A stretch of 64,000 bases of DNA from Soonwooa buanensis (lineage in GTDB: Bacteria; Bacteroidota; Bacteroidia; Flavobacteriales; Weeksellaceae). Below the pieces are notes generated by a model that ran no database searches, was not told the origin of the DNA, and saw only the letters and a list, made by a program, of their open reading frames with translations. Positions 8,763 to 17,189 of this stretch are shown here, piece after piece (the first letter of the stretch is position 1; every line of letters begins with the position of its first letter). Position numbers and translations under genes: made by a program. The stretch spans positions 57,179-121,178 of the forward strand of contig NZ_FUYZ01000011.1 in assembly GCF_900167905.1 (NCBI RefSeq), given 5' to 3'.

Positions 8763-9251
8763 TTAATTATCGACTTCAATCTTTTTGGAAACTAATTTAT
8801 AAATAGATGTTTTCGAATCGTATTTATAAATGGAGACTTCAAGTTTTGAAGGATTGTAAGCTTCAACTTCTTGACTAGATTTTATGGTAATTTGTCCGCT
8901 TTTAGACTTGATAAATTCAGGGTTTTTAAGGTAATCAAAGAAAGCTAAACTGTAGAGCTTGTTACTTTTATTCAGGAATAATCCTAGCATACAACCGCCA
9001 GTTCCGCAGGCGCCAAAGTTTATCAAAACATCTTTTTTCCCGTCCGCATTGAAGTCCAGATGTTTTATCAAATCTGCCTTTGAAGCATCTTCAGGGAATG
9101 TGAAATCAGAACTTCTAGGAGGTGTAATGACGACATTGTTTTTTCCTTTAATAATATTTAGTTTAAAAAGGCTGTCCTTATTTTGGCCTTTGGAAGATTG
9201 TTGCGCACTCGTCATTCCTGAAATTAATATTAAGCAAAGGATGATTTTCAT
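8763..9251 (-). CDS. Hypothetical secreted protein with an FG-GAP-like motif
   Basis: 162 residues with a signal peptide (MKIILCLILISGMTSAQQ). The centre contains DFNADGKKDVLINFGACGTGGCMLGLF; the DxNxDGxxD part is a calcium-loop-like motif common in FG-GAP/VCBS-type secreted proteins, and the two Cys may form a disulfide. Function unknown. Its start overlaps the stop of the upstream gene (ATGA at 9248-9251), so the two are translationally coupled. Confidence 0.72.
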   Translation of the reverse strand: MKIILCLILISGMTSAQQSSKGQNKDSLFKLNIIKGKNNVVITPPRSSDFTFPEDASKADLIKHLDFNADGKKDVLINFGACGTGGCMLGLFLNKSNKLYSLAFFDYLKNPEFIKSKSGQITIKSSQEVEAYNPSKLEVSIYKYDSKTSIYKLVSKKIEVDN

Positions 9252-9706
9252 AATTCTAATTTTTCAATTTCGATAATTTGATTTTGTGCATTGAGGCTAA
9301 ATTCAAAAATAGCTTTTGGGTTTTCTTTTAAATCTTTATAAAAATCAGATTGTGTAGAAGATGTATTTACATTTTTGCTATACCTAAACTGATCAGCTAA
9401 AATCAATTGTTGAGATTTCGATGAGACACATTGTAAAGTGTATAGATATTCGCAACCTTGTGGCACGCCGTTAACATCTGCTTTTTCAGCGATAGCAACT
9501 TCTATTTGTGCACAATTAAAGTTGATGTTTTTTTGATTCGCTGCAATATTTGTTGCATAAAGTGGCATATTTTGTTCTTTGAAATATTGGCAGTCACAAG
9601 AAGGATCGACAGGATTTTTGTCGCTAATTGCTTCAATAAAGGACTTTTTGGTATCGGTGCAAGCAAATACGGAAAACGATAATATGAATAGCGTTAAAAG
9701 TCTCAT
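9248..9706 (-). CDS. Hypothetical lipoprotein
   Basis: Starting at the ATG at 9706, the product begins MRLLTLFILSFSVFACTDT, a lipoprotein signal with the lipid-accepting Cys at residue 16. The longer frame back to 9757 would bury this signal, so the shorter start is preferred. The mature part contains a CDCQYF pair of Cys and no recognised domain. It is coupled by a four-base overlap to the secreted protein at 8763-9251; the pair is likely a lineage-specific envelope module of unknown role. Confidence 0.7.
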   Translation of the reverse strand: MRLLTLFILSFSVFACTDTKKSFIEAISDKNPVDPSCDCQYFKEQNMPLYATNIAANQKNINFNCAQIEVAIAEKADVNGVPQGCEYLYTLQCVSSKSQQLILADQFRYSKNVNTSSTQSDFYKDLKENPKAIFEFSLNAQNQIIEIEKLEL

Positions 9707-9886
9707 TTTGTTTTTCTCTAAAGTAAACATTTCTTTACAAGCAACCCACGATAACAATATATTTTAATTCAAAATGTATAAATAGAACATTTTAATCTTT
9801 ATTTTTAAATCTGTTAAGCAAGCAATTTGTATTGATTGGTAATATAGAAATCTAAAGCGATAATTGTAATAATAAAGTAAAATCTG

Positions 9887-10387
9887 ATGATGCATCTTAG
9901 GAATAGCTTAAGCATATTAATAATCCTAGTCATGGGTAATTCTTGTGTTTCACCAGTTAAGCCTGAGGATTCTAGCTCGTTGGAAGGGCAAGAATGGGCT
10001 TATGGTCGCGAAATAGCACCAAGCATTGGTAGTGGAAAGATTTGGAAGTTTTTCCCAAAAAATCGTTTTGAATATACCGAGTGGTATTCTGGCGGCGCCT
10101 ATTGGACACGTCATTATCAAGGTTCTTATAAGTATGATAGTAAGGAAAAGAAAGTCTTCTTGATGTTCGACTCCAATCAAAATTTGGCTCTAGATAATTT
10201 AGCTCCCAAAATGGCTGTTCAACTTCATATTTCTAAAAACGACACCATCCCAATTATCAGCAATTCTTGGAAGAACAGTTCAGATTCGAGTCTTGTAAAT
10301 GAACAGGAAAAAGTATTTAGCTATCAGAGATTTCAAAAAGTAAAGTTTGGAATCAAGAAAACTACTGATACTAAAAGTCATCCTTAA
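9887..10387 (+). CDS. Hypothetical lipoprotein
   Basis: 166 residues. The N-terminus (LSILIILVMGNSCVSP) is a lipoprotein signal with Cys at residue 20. The mature domain reads like a lipocalin-style strand pattern (WKFFPKNRFEYTEWYSGG, YQGSYKYDSKEKKVFLMF), common in small Flavobacteriia envelope lipoproteins. No functional motif was identified. Two adjacent ATGs occur at 9887; the first is used. A strong hairpin terminator follows. Confidence 0.72.
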   Translation: MMHLRNSLSILIILVMGNSCVSPVKPEDSSSLEGQEWAYGREIAPSIGSGKIWKFFPKNRFEYTEWYSGGAYWTRHYQGSYKYDSKEKKVFLMFDSNQNLALDNLAPKMAVQLHISKNDTIPIISNSWKNSSDSSLVNEQEKVFSYQRFQKVKFGIKKTTDTKSHP

Positions 10388-10396
10388 TCATATAAA

Positions 10397-10424
10397 AAAG
10401 CATCTAGAAGTTCTAGATGCTTTA
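10397..10424. terminator. Hairpin terminator, bidirectional
   Basis: A near-perfect stem AAAGCATCTAGAA / TTCTAGATGCTTT with flanking A and T tracts lies between the convergent genes ending at 10387 and 10453 and can serve both. Confidence 0.75.
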
Positions 10425-10452
10425 GTTTTATAGATTTTTACCTGTAAAGGTT

Positions 10453-10863
10453 TTATCTAAAAACAGAGTCTAATCGAGTTGTATCTGGATTTTTATAGTT
10501 GTGATTTTCATCAATAGCGTAAATGACTTCGTCATCCGTACCCCAAAATATATACTCTTTCGCAAACACACAATTGACTTTGTTTTCTAAGTCAAAATGA
10601 ACCCAAAGCATAGGATAGGTCATTGCATAGTCAATAGGTTGGGTGTAGGTATATGTTTTACCATCTTTGAGATATGTATCTTTAATATCAAGTGGTTGTC
10701 CCAATATTGAAGTGACTTCTTTAGCCGACATGCCTAGTTTAATCTTTTTTATTTTTTCGGAATCAATTCTGTGATCAAATACTAAATAAAGAATGGGAGA
10801 ATATGAAAACAGTAAAATAATTAAGAAGGTAATATCAAAAAATATGACTAGAGGATTTCGCAT
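10453..10863 (-). CDS. SmpA/OmlA-like small membrane-anchored protein
   Basis: 136 residues with one N-terminal membrane segment (VIFFDITFLIILLFSYSPILY) and a short soluble domain. The motif KIKLGMSAKEVTSILGQP matches the LGMSxxEVxxxLGxP signature of SmpA/OmlA (BamE-like) folds, small envelope domains that often bind partner proteins. There is no lipobox, so it is anchored by a helix. Assignment to the fold rests on that one motif. Confidence 0.7.
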   Translation of the reverse strand: MRNPLVIFFDITFLIILLFSYSPILYLVFDHRIDSEKIKKIKLGMSAKEVTSILGQPLDIKDTYLKDGKTYTYTQPIDYAMTYPMLWVHFDLENKVNCVFAKEYIFWGTDDEVIYAIDENHNYKNPDTTRLDSVFR

Positions 10864-10889
10864 TTTTCGCTTTTTAATAAGTTTTAAAA

Positions 10890-11423
10890 TTAAACCTTCT
10901 TTTTTGCATTAATGATATGTTGCAAATGATGGTCACAATGCCAAGCGTAAATGCCGATATTAGTTTTTAGAGAGATAATCTCTCCTGATTCGGGATGTTG
11001 AAAATCTTTTTGTAATTCTTCTTCGGTTAAGTTTTCTAGTAGATTGGTCCATCTATCGTGGATACCTTCTAGGATTTTGATAGAACTGTTTATTGGGAAG
11101 TGCTTAGAATCGGATAATTCTGCCCAAGCATCTTCTCGATAGGCTTTTATTGTTGGTGTATTTTCGGTTAAAGCGAGTTTAAATCTTATTAGGCTATTCA
11201 TGTGGCTATCAGCGCAGTGGTTAACAACTTGTCTTATTGTCCAGCCATTAGGTCTATAGGTTTTTTCTAGCTCGTTGTCGGATAAGTTAGAGGTTTCTGC
11301 TTGTATCTTCGATGGAAAGTTTTTAATCGTGTTGATCCAAATTTTAATTTGATGCTCGTCTATTGCATCAGGTTTTACGAATTCTCCAATAGGAAATTTT
11401 AGTTGATAGTTAGTATCTGTCAT
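10890..11423 (-). CDS. YfiT/DinB-superfamily thiol transferase-like protein
   Basis: 177 residues of a four-helix DinB-type fold, closest to the YfiT group annotated as putative metal-dependent hydrolases or bacillithiol S-transferases. Three His clusters expected to bind metal are visible: VNHCADSHMNS, AWHCDHHLQHI, plus the conserved WTIRQVVNH helix. Members conjugate or hydrolyse low-molecular-weight thiol adducts; Bacteroidota commonly use bacillithiol, so detoxification is plausible. It sits near other resistance-type genes (metallo-beta-lactamase, SMR exporter). Confidence 0.85.
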   Translation of the reverse strand: MTDTNYQLKFPIGEFVKPDAIDEHQIKIWINTIKNFPSKIQAETSNLSDNELEKTYRPNGWTIRQVVNHCADSHMNSLIRFKLALTENTPTIKAYREDAWAELSDSKHFPINSSIKILEGIHDRWTNLLENLTEEELQKDFQHPESGEIISLKTNIGIYAWHCDHHLQHIINAKKKV

Positions 11424-11525
11424 TAGTTTTGTATTTTATGGTAATATAGACTTATTGCGTAGCCTTATTTGGTTTTATAAAATTCTCATGATGTCATGAT
11501 AAGCCTTATAATCAAAGGTTTTATT

Positions 11526-12284
11526 TTATTTCACTTTAAATAGATTAATCGTGTAGTCAAGTAGTTTTTTGTCTCCGAAATCGCCATGACCAGGTATCAC
11601 GACCTTTACATCAGGGTATTGTGCACGTACTTTTTCGACAGTGTTGGACCATGTATCAACATTAGCATCGCCTAGATAACCTTTGTTAGCATCTAGTTCT
11701 TTAATGAGACAACCGCCAAACATGACATTTTCGCTAGGGAAGTAGCCTACAATATTATCTTTGGTGTGACCTTCTCCAAAGTATTTTGCAGTACTTGTTT
11801 TGTTACCCACTTTAAGACTAATTGAATCTATAATGGCATTTTGTGGCACTTCATAGTGATTCTCTTTTGCTAGCTCTATGGTCTTTGTACTGGCATAAGA
11901 TGCTATTTGATGATTGTGAAAAGCTTTGAGACCGCCAAGGCAATCGTCATGAAAATGCGTAGGAACGACCGCTTTTATTTTGGTGTGTAGATTGTCCGTT
12001 ATCCATTGGATAAGTTCTTCAGAAGTTGGGTTGGTGGTTGGCGTATCATACACGATTGCTTCGTCTTTATCTTTCACTAATAGTCCGTTACAAGGTACTT
12101 TCCCCCAAGTCTCGGTTTGCAAATAAGAGGTGTGTTGAAAAGCATTTGGAGAAACTTCAGTAATAACTAAATCATCTGATTTATAAAGAACTTTCGGAGT
12201 GAATGTTTCTATTTTTTGAGTGCTACAACCAATACTAATAAGAGCGAATCCTGATAAGACGATGCTTTTTATAAACTTGTTCAT
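11526..12284 (-). CDS. Subclass B1 metallo-beta-lactamase
   Basis: Zinc-dependent beta-lactamase of 252 residues, the size of B1 enzymes. The complete B1 ligand set is present: HFHDD with His110, His112 and Asp114, then EGHTKDN (His173), GGCLIK (Cys192) and PGHGD (His233). His110-His112-His173 form site 1 and Asp114-Cys192-His233 site 2; Cys192 rules out B2/B3. The N-terminus (FALISIGCSTQ) resembles a lipoprotein signal with Cys20, so it may be membrane-anchored in the periplasm. Such enzymes are intrinsic in Chryseobacterium relatives and typically hydrolyse penicillins and carbapenems; the actual spectrum is not readable. No IS or integron borders it. Confidence 0.92.
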   Translation of the reverse strand: MNKFIKSIVLSGFALISIGCSTQKIETFTPKVLYKSDDLVITEVSPNAFQHTSYLQTETWGKVPCNGLLVKDKDEAIVYDTPTTNPTSEELIQWITDNLHTKIKAVVPTHFHDDCLGGLKAFHNHQIASYASTKTIELAKENHYEVPQNAIIDSISLKVGNKTSTAKYFGEGHTKDNIVGYFPSENVMFGGCLIKELDANKGYLGDANVDTWSNTVEKVRAQYPDVKVVIPGHGDFGDKKLLDYTINLFKVK

Positions 12285-12611
12285 TTTTTATTTTTAGAGA
12301 TGTGTTACTGTTATTACAAACGGTGAAATACAGTCTTTTTTATATGTCTAAAAATAGAGAAAAAGATAAAGTCTTTAGAATACTTAACAAGTTTTAATAT
12401 TAAAAAGAATCTATAATTAGTAGATTATTTTTTAATTCTAAATACATAAAGTTTTATAAAAAACAAGCTTAAATAAATGCTTAAAAAACAACACATTACA
12501 TCCGTTGATGATTGTTACTATTAGTATCCATACGCTTTATTATAGTTGATGAATCTAATACATGATTAAAAATATTAAATTGACTTTAATACCTAGAGTA
12601 CAAAAGAGGTC
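12285..12611. other. Intergenic region without recognisable gene
   Basis: About 327 AT-rich bases separating the lactamase gene from the SMR gene. A weak hairpin (AATCTA / TAGATT followed by ATTTTTT, 12408-12432) could act as a plus-strand terminator. Otherwise nothing recognised. Confidence 0.4.
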
Positions 12612-12944
12612 CTAGTGCGCATTCATCTTCGAGAAAATATTGATAATCGCAACACCGATAATGATAAATAAAAGACCTATAATAGCTGGTAAATCGGGCG
12701 TTTGTTTAAACACCAATATCCCCACCAAAGTAATAAGCACAATACCAACACCTGACCAAATCGCATAGGCTATACCAACAGGAATAGTCCGCAGAGAAAG
12801 ACTTAAGAAGTAAAATGCCACCCCATAACCAACAACTGTTACAATGGAAGGCGCGAGCTTGGTAAACTCCTCAGATTTTTTGAGGTAGGTTGTCGCAATA
12901 ATTTCGAAAGCGATGGCGATAAGTAGGTATAATGTCCCTTTCAT
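12612..12944 (-). CDS. Small multidrug resistance (SMR) family exporter
   Basis: From the ATG at 12944 the product is 110 residues with four TM helices, the size of SMR proteins. The essential membrane glutamate is Glu14 in IAIAFEIIATTYLKKS, and the conserved YAIWSGVGI of helix 3 is present, so it belongs to the EmrE/QacE/SugE type. These act as dual-topology dimers exporting cations (quaternary ammonium, guanidinium) in exchange for protons. The 16-residue extension back to 12992 lacks SMR similarity and overlaps the next gene, so the shorter start is preferred. Guanidinium versus drug export cannot be decided from sequence. Confidence 0.9.
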   Translation of the reverse strand: MKGTLYLLIAIAFEIIATTYLKKSEEFTKLAPSIVTVVGYGVAFYFLSLSLRTIPVGIAYAIWSGVGIVLITLVGILVFKQTPDLPAIIGLLFIIIGVAIINIFSKMNAH

Positions 12945-12973
12945 ACGAGCAAAAATACAAAAATAGCCTTTAG

Positions 12974-13687
12974 CTATACCACGCCAGCCCACATACTTTG
13001 TTGCGGATGATGGATGCGAAGCAAAGCATCGTTTTGGTCTAGCAGGCTAAGACATACAAATGGCCAATAGATAACATCTGGATCGGATGGCTGAGGTGCA
13101 AGCTCTATTTTTTCGATATCAGACGGATCTTGATAGTTAACCTCCAGCATCTGCGTTTGGATGTTATGTGGGATAACACCAGTATCGGGCTTTATCTCGA
13201 GCCAGCAAAAAGCAACTTCTAGCAGGGTGTGGGGATATTTTTTTTCAAAGCTTTTGAGGAGAAAGGTTTTAATCTCTAAACGATTGTGTTCGGCATCAAA
13301 ATAGACTGCATGGGCAGGAAGTTTGTGATGTTTATTAAAAGATTCTTGTTTTAAGAACTTAAGAGTCTCAGGGCGTTTGAGACTGTTATACAAGCTATCA
13401 TCGGGAAAGTGACGTTTGATATTGTAGAATAACGACACCAACTGATTGTGGAAGCTGCCATCTTTTTGTCGCCAAAGTAGTGGCAGTATGGCTTTCTTAA
13501 AATTCCCGATAAAGTGTGCAACTTCGGAGAACTTGGACTGAGAAGCCTTTACATTGGGATGCGCCTGCGAGTTGCCATTCACAAATCCGCCAGAATAGGG
13601 CTTAACATAAGTCTTACCATTACGAACGCAAAAGATGAGGTTGCCAAGCTTACCTTTTAGGTTAAAAAAGTTGTCAGATTGTGCCAT
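12974..13687 (-). CDS. Conserved hypothetical protein
   Basis: 237 residues, no signal peptide, no membrane segment. It begins MAQSDNFFNLKGKLGNLIF and continues with RNGKTYVKP, an opening I associate with uncharacterised Bacteroidota proteins but cannot assign to a function. A C-terminal half rich in aromatic and acidic residues follows. Just upstream lies an 11-bp-periodic TGYCGC array (13793-13842), a possible regulatory element. The frame is intact and ends 30 bases before the SMR start, so co-transcription with the exporter gene is possible. Confidence 0.65.
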   Translation of the reverse strand: MAQSDNFFNLKGKLGNLIFCVRNGKTYVKPYSGGFVNGNSQAHPNVKASQSKFSEVAHFIGNFKKAILPLLWRQKDGSFHNQLVSLFYNIKRHFPDDSLYNSLKRPETLKFLKQESFNKHHKLPAHAVYFDAEHNRLEIKTFLLKSFEKKYPHTLLEVAFCWLEIKPDTGVIPHNIQTQMLEVNYQDPSDIEKIELAPQPSDPDVIYWPFVCLSLLDQNDALLRIHHPQQSMWAGVV

Positions 13688-13792
13688 AATACTTATCTTT
13701 AACTTGTTAAACTTCAGTTAACTAAAGATAATTCTTTTTCTAGAATAAGTTGGCTTATTTTATTAAAAATCTCTTATTTATTCCTAAATCTT

Positions 13793-13842
13793 TACCGCAT
13801 CTATGTCGCCTTTATGCCGCGTATATGTCGCAAGACTGTCGC
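13793..13842. repeat. Helically phased TGYCGC array, 11-bp period
   Basis: Five hexamers start exactly 11 bases apart: TACCGC 13793, TGTCGC 13804, TGCCGC 13815, TGTCGC 13826, TGTCGC 13837. Downstream (about 13880-13912) TGCTTCG, TGCTTCG and TACTTCG again recur at 11-base steps. It lies 106 bases upstream of the minus-strand gene starting at 13687. No protein reading explains it. Confidence 0.6.
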
Positions 13843-14068
13843 ATGAGGTAGGCGTATTGTTCTGTTATGCTGTTATTCTGCTTCGGTAATGCTTCGTATG
13901 TACTTCGGAAAAATAGGGTCTTTAGCGAAGTATATTCGAACTATGCCCAAAGAGGATTGTTATAATAATCATATTTAACGTCAGTTTGGATTATGACATT
14001 TTTCTTTAAATAAACCGTTATTTAAAATAAAAATCTGTAGGATCTTGTGTAGAGAAGATTTGCAAGAA

Positions 14069-14145
14069 GTTCTCGATACATTTTTTCTCCATTTCATTGC
14101 GAAAAAACACTCGAACTGACGTTAATTTTCTTATCCCGAATTCAG
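14069..14145. repeat. Intergenic repeat, TTCTCGAT...ACTCGAACTGACG family
   Basis: Starts GTTCTCGATACA, passes through CTCGAACTGACGTTAATT and ends CTTATCCCGAATTCAG. A close second copy lies at 15280-15342; together they bracket the VOC and DUF2200 genes as direct repeats. Confidence 0.65.
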
Positions 14146-14159
14146 GTTATTTAAAACAG

Positions 14160-14205
14160 AAAAGAGACAAAATCTATTGCTAGTAGCAAAGTATTTGTCT
14201 CTTTT
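14160..14205. terminator. Hairpin terminator after VOC gene
   Basis: Twelve-base perfect arms AAAAGAGACAAA and TTTGTCTCTTTT with a 22-base loop, just beyond the stop of the minus-strand VOC gene. Confidence 0.65.
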
Positions 14206-14255
14206 GTATTGTATAGACTAATCGATAGTCTAATAACGTATTTTGTAAGGTCTAG

Positions 14256-14630
14256 CTAGGCAGGTTCCCAAAGTTCTATTTTGTTGTTTTCGCAATCGAG
14301 GATGTGTACAAATTTGCCATACTCATATTCGGCGATGTCGTCTAGGATGGTTACACCTTCTTTTTTTAGTTCTTCCACCAAAGCCACCAAATCGTCCACG
14401 GTATAGTTGAACATATAGGGCTTGTCCGAAGGGGAGAAGTACTGTGTATCTTCCTTGAAGGGACTCCACTGTATCGCACTTGCTTTTGCATCTTCGGCTT
14501 TGGGGTCGTACTCGAAAGTGCATCCCCATTGGTTAACTGGGAAACCTAGATGTTTTTGATACCAAGCTTTCACCGCTTCTGGATCTTTGCATTTGAAGAA
14601 CAATCCTCCAATGCCTGTAACTCTTTTCAT
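14256..14630 (-). CDS. VOC family (glyoxalase/bleomycin-resistance fold) protein
   Basis: 124-residue single VOC-fold protein. The pattern GIGGLFFKCKDPEAVKAWYQKHLGFPV at the N-terminus and KFVHILDCENNKIELWEP at the C-terminus is typical of vicinal oxygen chelate proteins; the C-terminal Glu of KIELWE is the usual metal ligand. Substrate is unknown; such stand-alone proteins are often annotated as glyoxalase-like. It is followed by a strong terminator. Confidence 0.9.
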   Translation of the reverse strand: MKRVTGIGGLFFKCKDPEAVKAWYQKHLGFPVNQWGCTFEYDPKAEDAKASAIQWSPFKEDTQYFSPSDKPYMFNYTVDDLVALVEELKKEGVTILDDIAEYEYGKFVHILDCENNKIELWEPA

Positions 14631-14700
14631 ATAATTATTTTTATTATGTTTCGAGTCTAAAGTTTAATGTTTAACCTTAAACTCGAGATTTTAAATGTAA

Positions 14701-15060
14701 TTAACTTCTCAATATTTTGTCCATGTTTTTTCCTTTAGCCAGCTCGTCCACCAATTTGTCAAGGTAACGTATCTTCTGCATAAGCGGGTCTTCGATATCT
14801 TCGACACGATAACCGCAGATAACACCTTTTATCAAACCGACATTGAGATTAAGTTGAGGTGCCTTATCAAAAAAGTCACGGAAGTTGATGTTGTCTTCTA
14901 TAATGCTTTTAAGTTGGTCATCGTTGTAACCCGTTAACCAAAAAATAACTTGATGAAGCTCTTCGACGCTACGATTTTTCTTTTCAATCTTGGTAACATA
15001 GTGTGGATATACACTTGCAAATGACATTTTGAAAACGCGTTCGTTATTTTTATCGTTCAT
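14701..15060 (-). CDS. DUF2200 family protein
   Basis: 119 residues matching the DUF2200 pattern: [23 protein letters not shown] at the N-terminus, IFWLTGYND in the middle and [18 protein letters not shown] at the end. Family proteins are small, cytosolic and uncharacterised. It lies 70 bases upstream of the VOC gene on the same strand. The pair is bracketed by two direct copies of an intergenic repeat. Confidence 0.85.
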   Translation of the reverse strand: MNDKNNERVFKMSFASVYPHYVTKIEKKNRSVEELHQVIFWLTGYNDDQLKSIIEDNINFRDFFDKAPQLNLNVGLIKGVICGYRVEDIEDPLMQKIRYLDKLVDELAKGKNMDKILRS

Positions 15061-15279
15061 TCTAGCATCAATTATTAAGCTTTGAACGAAGTTAATTAAA
15101 ATCCTTACATCACACTTATTTTAATGACAAAATAATCTGTCAAGCTTCTAATATCTTAGTTTTAATACTATCTAACGTCAGCTCTAGATAAAACACTTTT
15201 CTATATATGAGTCGTCACTTAGAGTAAAAATCTTAAAAATTTTGTATTGAGAAGTTTAGTCTTCATTAATATTTAAAAA

Positions 15280-15342
15280 GTTCTCGATACGATTTCTGCG
15301 AAATCTACTCGAACTGACGTTAATTTTCTTATCCCGAACTCA
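15280..15342. repeat. Intergenic repeat, TTCTCGAT...ACTCGAACTGACG family (second copy)
   Basis: GTTCTCGATACGATTTCTGC, then CTACTCGAACTGACGTTAAT and CTTATCCCGAACTCAG. The last 35 bases are almost identical to the copy at 14069-14145. The rest of the gap 15061-15423 is AT-rich with no gene. Confidence 0.65.
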
Positions 15343-15423
15343 GTTTATTTAGTCCCAATTAATTGTGTGAAAATTTAGTTTAAAAACGATTGTTTTAGTA
15401 TATTTGGTTACAAATATAAAAGC

Positions 15424-16347
15424 ATGAGTGCACAGACCCAAGATGTCCTAGATACACCAAATAAGAATACAATATTTATGGTATGGAAATTCTCAACAAG
15501 TGATAAAGTTGATGAGGTTTTCCAAAGAATTTGTGCATTGATTGTTAATCTTGACAACTCGGCAGCTACTAGATTCCCAAATGCTAAATCTAATATCGTG
15601 ATGGGGATTAGCCGAAAAGCATGGGATCGACTTGGTCTAACAACGCCACCTCCCAAAGAGTTAGCGGATTTTGAAGCCATAGTGGGAGAGAAGCATACGG
15701 CGGTGGCGACGGATGGCGACCTGCATTTCCATATCCGAAGTGAGATGTACAGCTATTGTATTGATATGGCGACTATTCTGTCAGATTTCTTAACACCTGT
15801 TGCAGATTGTATTGAGGAAGTGCATGGTTTCCGATATTGGGATGGGCGTAGTATTTTGGGGTTTGTAGATGGTACCGAAAATCCGCAAGGTGAGAAACGT
15901 GCACACTTTGGACTTATCGGTAAAGAGGATAAAGCCTATGAAGGGTGTAGCTATCTTTTTGTACAGAAATATATCCACGATATGTCTGCTTGGCGTGCCT
16001 TGCCAGTGACAGAACAAGAGAAAGTTATTGGTAGATCTAAGCAACAAGACATCGAAATGACCGACGATGTTAAACCTAGCAACTCGCATTCGGCCTTGGC
16101 TAATGTTGGTGATGATAAGAAAATTGTGCGCGATAATATGCCGTTCGGGAATGTTGCCAATAACGAAATGGGGACTTACTTTATCGCTTATGCCAGTAGT
16201 TTTAGCACCGTTAAAGAAATGTTGACTAGGATGTTTGTAGGAGAGCCGAAGGGCAATTATGACAGAATTTTAGACTTTAGCACGGCAAAAACGGGGACTT
16301 TGTATTTTGTGCCAAGTATTGATATGCTTAACGATTTTGCAGGTTAG
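15424..16347 (+). CDS. DyP-type (dye-decolorizing) heme peroxidase
   Basis: 307-residue peroxidase of the DyP superfamily. FVDGTENPQG is the GxxDG signature containing the catalytic distal Asp, and the C-terminal segment with RDNMPFGN corresponds to the distal Arg region; the proximal heme His lies in the C-terminal half (several candidates, for example in NSHSALANV). No signal peptide, so it is cytosolic, and no encapsulin gene is adjacent. DyP enzymes oxidise bulky aromatics with peroxide. The stop overlaps the convergent gene at 16344 by four bases. Confidence 0.9.
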   Translation: MSAQTQDVLDTPNKNTIFMVWKFSTSDKVDEVFQRICALIVNLDNSAATRFPNAKSNIVMGISRKAWDRLGLTTPPPKELADFEAIVGEKHTAVATDGDLHFHIRSEMYSYCIDMATILSDFLTPVADCIEEVHGFRYWDGRSILGFVDGTENPQGEKRAHFGLIGKEDKAYEGCSYLFVQKYIHDMSAWRALPVTEQEKVIGRSKQQDIEMTDDVKPSNSHSALANVGDDKKIVRDNMPFGNVANNEMGTYFIAYASSFSTVKEMLTRMFVGEPKGNYDRILDFSTAKTGTLYFVPSIDMLNDFAG

Positions 16348-17126
16348 GGGAGTTGTCGGAAACCATTAATCTCTGCGGTTAAATCTTTATTAAAATCAAT
16401 AAAAACAAGATACTTCTTATTAGCTGGAGTTTCGTTTTCATCGTAAATCAAGATACTTTTTTTCATTTGCTCAATTATTTTTGGATCAAGCTTTTTTTGT
16501 TTCATATAAACGACATCAATCGTTTTTGTAACACCATTTTTATCTAAGTCAAATAGGAAAACTCCAAATCTGTTTTTGTTTTTGGGAAGCTTGAAAGCAT
16601 TAAAATAGTTGGTAATTGTTTTAGCTTCTTTATCTAGAATTATCCCATTACGCCAAAGACTGAATTCATAAGGGAGATTCATTGCTTTAACTTTATCCAG
16701 CACAGAAAAGTAATTGGTGTAGTAGGTTAGACTGTAATTAGTTTTGGATTTTAGATCAGGATCAATACTAAACATACTACTACAAGAACTGAATGCGCCA
16801 ACTTTATAATCTAAAGAATTACTCATTATTAGTAACACTTCGCCAGGTTTTACACTAACTTCACAAGCCCCAGAATAAGCATATTCTACCGTACCTGATA
16901 TTCTTATTTCGGAAGTTGGAAGACCTTTATAGGTTTTAATTGTTTCAACTTTAGCAATGTAACGGCGAAAACTATCAGTACTTTCAATATTTTTGGTTTC
17001 TAAAACTTTGACCACTGCAACAGATTTTGCATCTATGTAGTTTTGGTCAAAAGAAGTTGGTACACAACTGCAAGCCAATACAATTGAAGTTTTAAGAAAA
17101 AGTAAGAGTAGTATGAGTCTTGACAT
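16344..17126 (-). CDS. Secreted protein with TIMP/netrin-like N-terminal domain
   Basis: 260 residues. After the signal peptide (LILLLLFLKTSIVLA) the mature protein would begin Cys-Ser-Cys, followed by VPTSFDQNYIDAKSVAVVKVLE and later YKGLPTSEIRISGT; this CxC start plus OB-like strands is the layout of TIMP/netrin-module proteins found in Bacteroidota. Other Cys (GACEVS, FSSCSS) could form the disulfides. Bacterial members are uncharacterised. The C-terminal part (NGVTKTIDVVYMKQKKLDP) vaguely resembles a TonB C-terminal-like strand pattern, without certainty. Confidence 0.65.
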   Translation of the reverse strand: MSRLILLLLFLKTSIVLACSCVPTSFDQNYIDAKSVAVVKVLETKNIESTDSFRRYIAKVETIKTYKGLPTSEIRISGTVEYAYSGACEVSVKPGEVLLIMSNSLDYKVGAFSSCSSMFSIDPDLKSKTNYSLTYYTNYFSVLDKVKAMNLPYEFSLWRNGIILDKEAKTITNYFNAFKLPKNKNRFGVFLFDLDKNGVTKTIDVVYMKQKKLDPKIIEQMKKSILIYDENETPANKKYLVFIDFNKDLTAEINGFRQLP

Positions 17127-17189
17127 GAGGATTGCTTATTGTTGTTGTAGAATGTTGAGTTACAAGATAAAGAAAAAACTATCAATCTA

